Of a DNA stretch of 64,000 nucleotides, positions 63,562 through 64,000 are shown piece by piece. Source of the stretch: Archilochus colubris (lineage: Eukaryota; Chordata; Aves; Apodiformes; Trochilidae); assembly GCA_023079485.1 (NCBI GenBank), contig CM041085.1, positions 28,629,121 through 28,693,120 of the forward strand, read 5' to 3'. The notes below the pieces were generated by a model. The model was given only the letters and a program-made list of their open reading frames with translations, was not told the DNA's origin and made no database searches. The position numbers and the translations under genes are program-made. Every line of letters starts with the position of its first letter. The first letter of the stretch is position 1.

Positions 63562-64000
63562 AAGATTTTAATTGGATTTCAACAGCTGTCATACTCTAGT
63601 ACTGGCTGTTGGGCAATTGCCGGGATGGTGAGAACAGGCCTTGCAGTAATCAACAAAGCTGCCAAACTGGGTATGGGGCAGAGCTCAGCTGTGGGGATGC
63701 AAGTGTCACCAATCTGTCTGTCTGGGGGAAGTTTCCATGAAGCACTTCTAGCGTGCTGGAGGACCTTCAGCACTGTGCTGCACAGACCCTGTAGGATCTT
63801 CCATCCATGCGACAGAAATACTTGTGCTGGCTTTCACAGCAATGAAACACCAAAAACTGAAATGTGTTAATGTGAAATATAAAGATAAAAAACCCAGATA
63901 TTAAGCAACTGAAAACACTTAAAACTATAAATCAAAAAACTGCCCATAAAAAAATAACCACCCAGGACACTTTGATTTTGGTGACTTACTATTTATTCTA

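Larger units (their letters stand above)
1..64000 (-). other. ARID1B: ARID1B gene body, internal part
   Basis: The whole window lies inside one minus-strand gene, because the first and last recognised exons are both internal. ARID1B (BAF250B) is a nuclear subunit of canonical BAF chromatin-remodelling complexes, mutually exclusive with ARID1A. Six exons total 1,013 nt, meaning 2 nt that finish a split codon plus 337 codons. Every junction keeps frame with its neighbour, which argues for a working gene and not a pseudogene. The closest paralogue is ARID1A. I chose ARID1B because the residue order across all six exons follows the vertebrate ARID1B protein as I know it, including the segment MAGIQRNPQ and the tract [18 protein letters not shown]. 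Exon numbers are not given because the upstream exons are out of view. Confidence 0.95.
53278..64000 (-). other. ARID1B: Partial intron upstream of exon A
   Basis: At least 10.7 kb of intron. I looked for an upstream ARID1B exon (Ser/Pro/Gln-rich, ending phase 1) and found none. Recognised contents are a CR1 3' end near 63.3 kb, C, T and A homopolymers (near 53,430, 53,460, 55,245 and 60,130), and a short CpG-rich patch near 54.55 kb. Several stretches with the texture of conserved non-coding DNA are described among the findings. The rest is AT-rich intron with no recognised gene; the open frames in it are short and scattered on both strands. Confidence 0.8.

Noticed and set aside
63496..63870. 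A 124-codon plus-strand open frame
   Set aside because: It starts at TTG, not ATG, shows no recognisable family, and has an overlapping frame on the other strand.
1..64000. A hidden multi-gene or defence-type system among the many short open frames
   Set aside because: All frames outside the six ARID1B exons are short, unordered and on both strands, as expected by chance in 63 kb of intron. None showed a recognisable domain.
1..64000. tRNA, rRNA, snRNA genes and CRISPR arrays
   Set aside because: No cloverleaf with matching A and B boxes, no rRNA or snRNA signature and no regularly spaced repeats were seen.

Overview
The window is vertebrate nuclear DNA, almost certainly from a bird. Six GT-AG-bounded exons on the minus strand join without a phase error into about 337 codons of ARID1B, the ARID1-type subunit of the BAF (SWI/SNF) chromatin-remodelling complex. 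The avian call rests on the repeats: CR1 LINE fragments are the main interspersed repeat, there is one solo LTR resembling an ERVL-type family common in neoavian birds, and repeat density is low. The species cannot be named from this window.

Layout in transcription order (high to low coordinates): a partial intron (64000-53278); exon A (53277-53188); intron of 15.0 kb; exon B (38170-37991); intron of 6.3 kb; exon C (31659-31332); intron of 17.8 kb; exon D (13500-13355); intron of 7.4 kb; exon E (5934-5825); a short intron of 762 bp; exon F (5062-4904); then a partial intron to position 1. The exons encode the disordered Gln/Pro/Ser/Gly/Met-rich region just N-terminal to the ARID DNA-binding domain. 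The first exon, the upstream Gln-rich exons, the ARID domain and the C-terminal BAF250-type domain all lie outside the window.

About 98% of the window is intron. It holds a 746-bp solo LTR with a perfect 5-bp target-site duplication (545-1290), five CR1 fragments, two decayed MIR-like SINE remnants, GT, AC/AT and homopolymer tracts, a 27-bp tandem duplication and a few inverted repeats. The 54.5-64 kb part has stretches that look like conserved non-coding elements, including a 14-bp perfect palindrome with a TAATTA core. That idea needs cross-species alignment.

No other protein-coding gene, tRNA, rRNA or CRISPR array was recognised, and no undescribed multi-gene system. The more interesting leads are about splicing (three symmetric exons against three frame-shifting ones, and a TG/TA repeat just downstream of the exon C donor), the intact LTR footprint, and candidate regulatory patches in the upstream intron.
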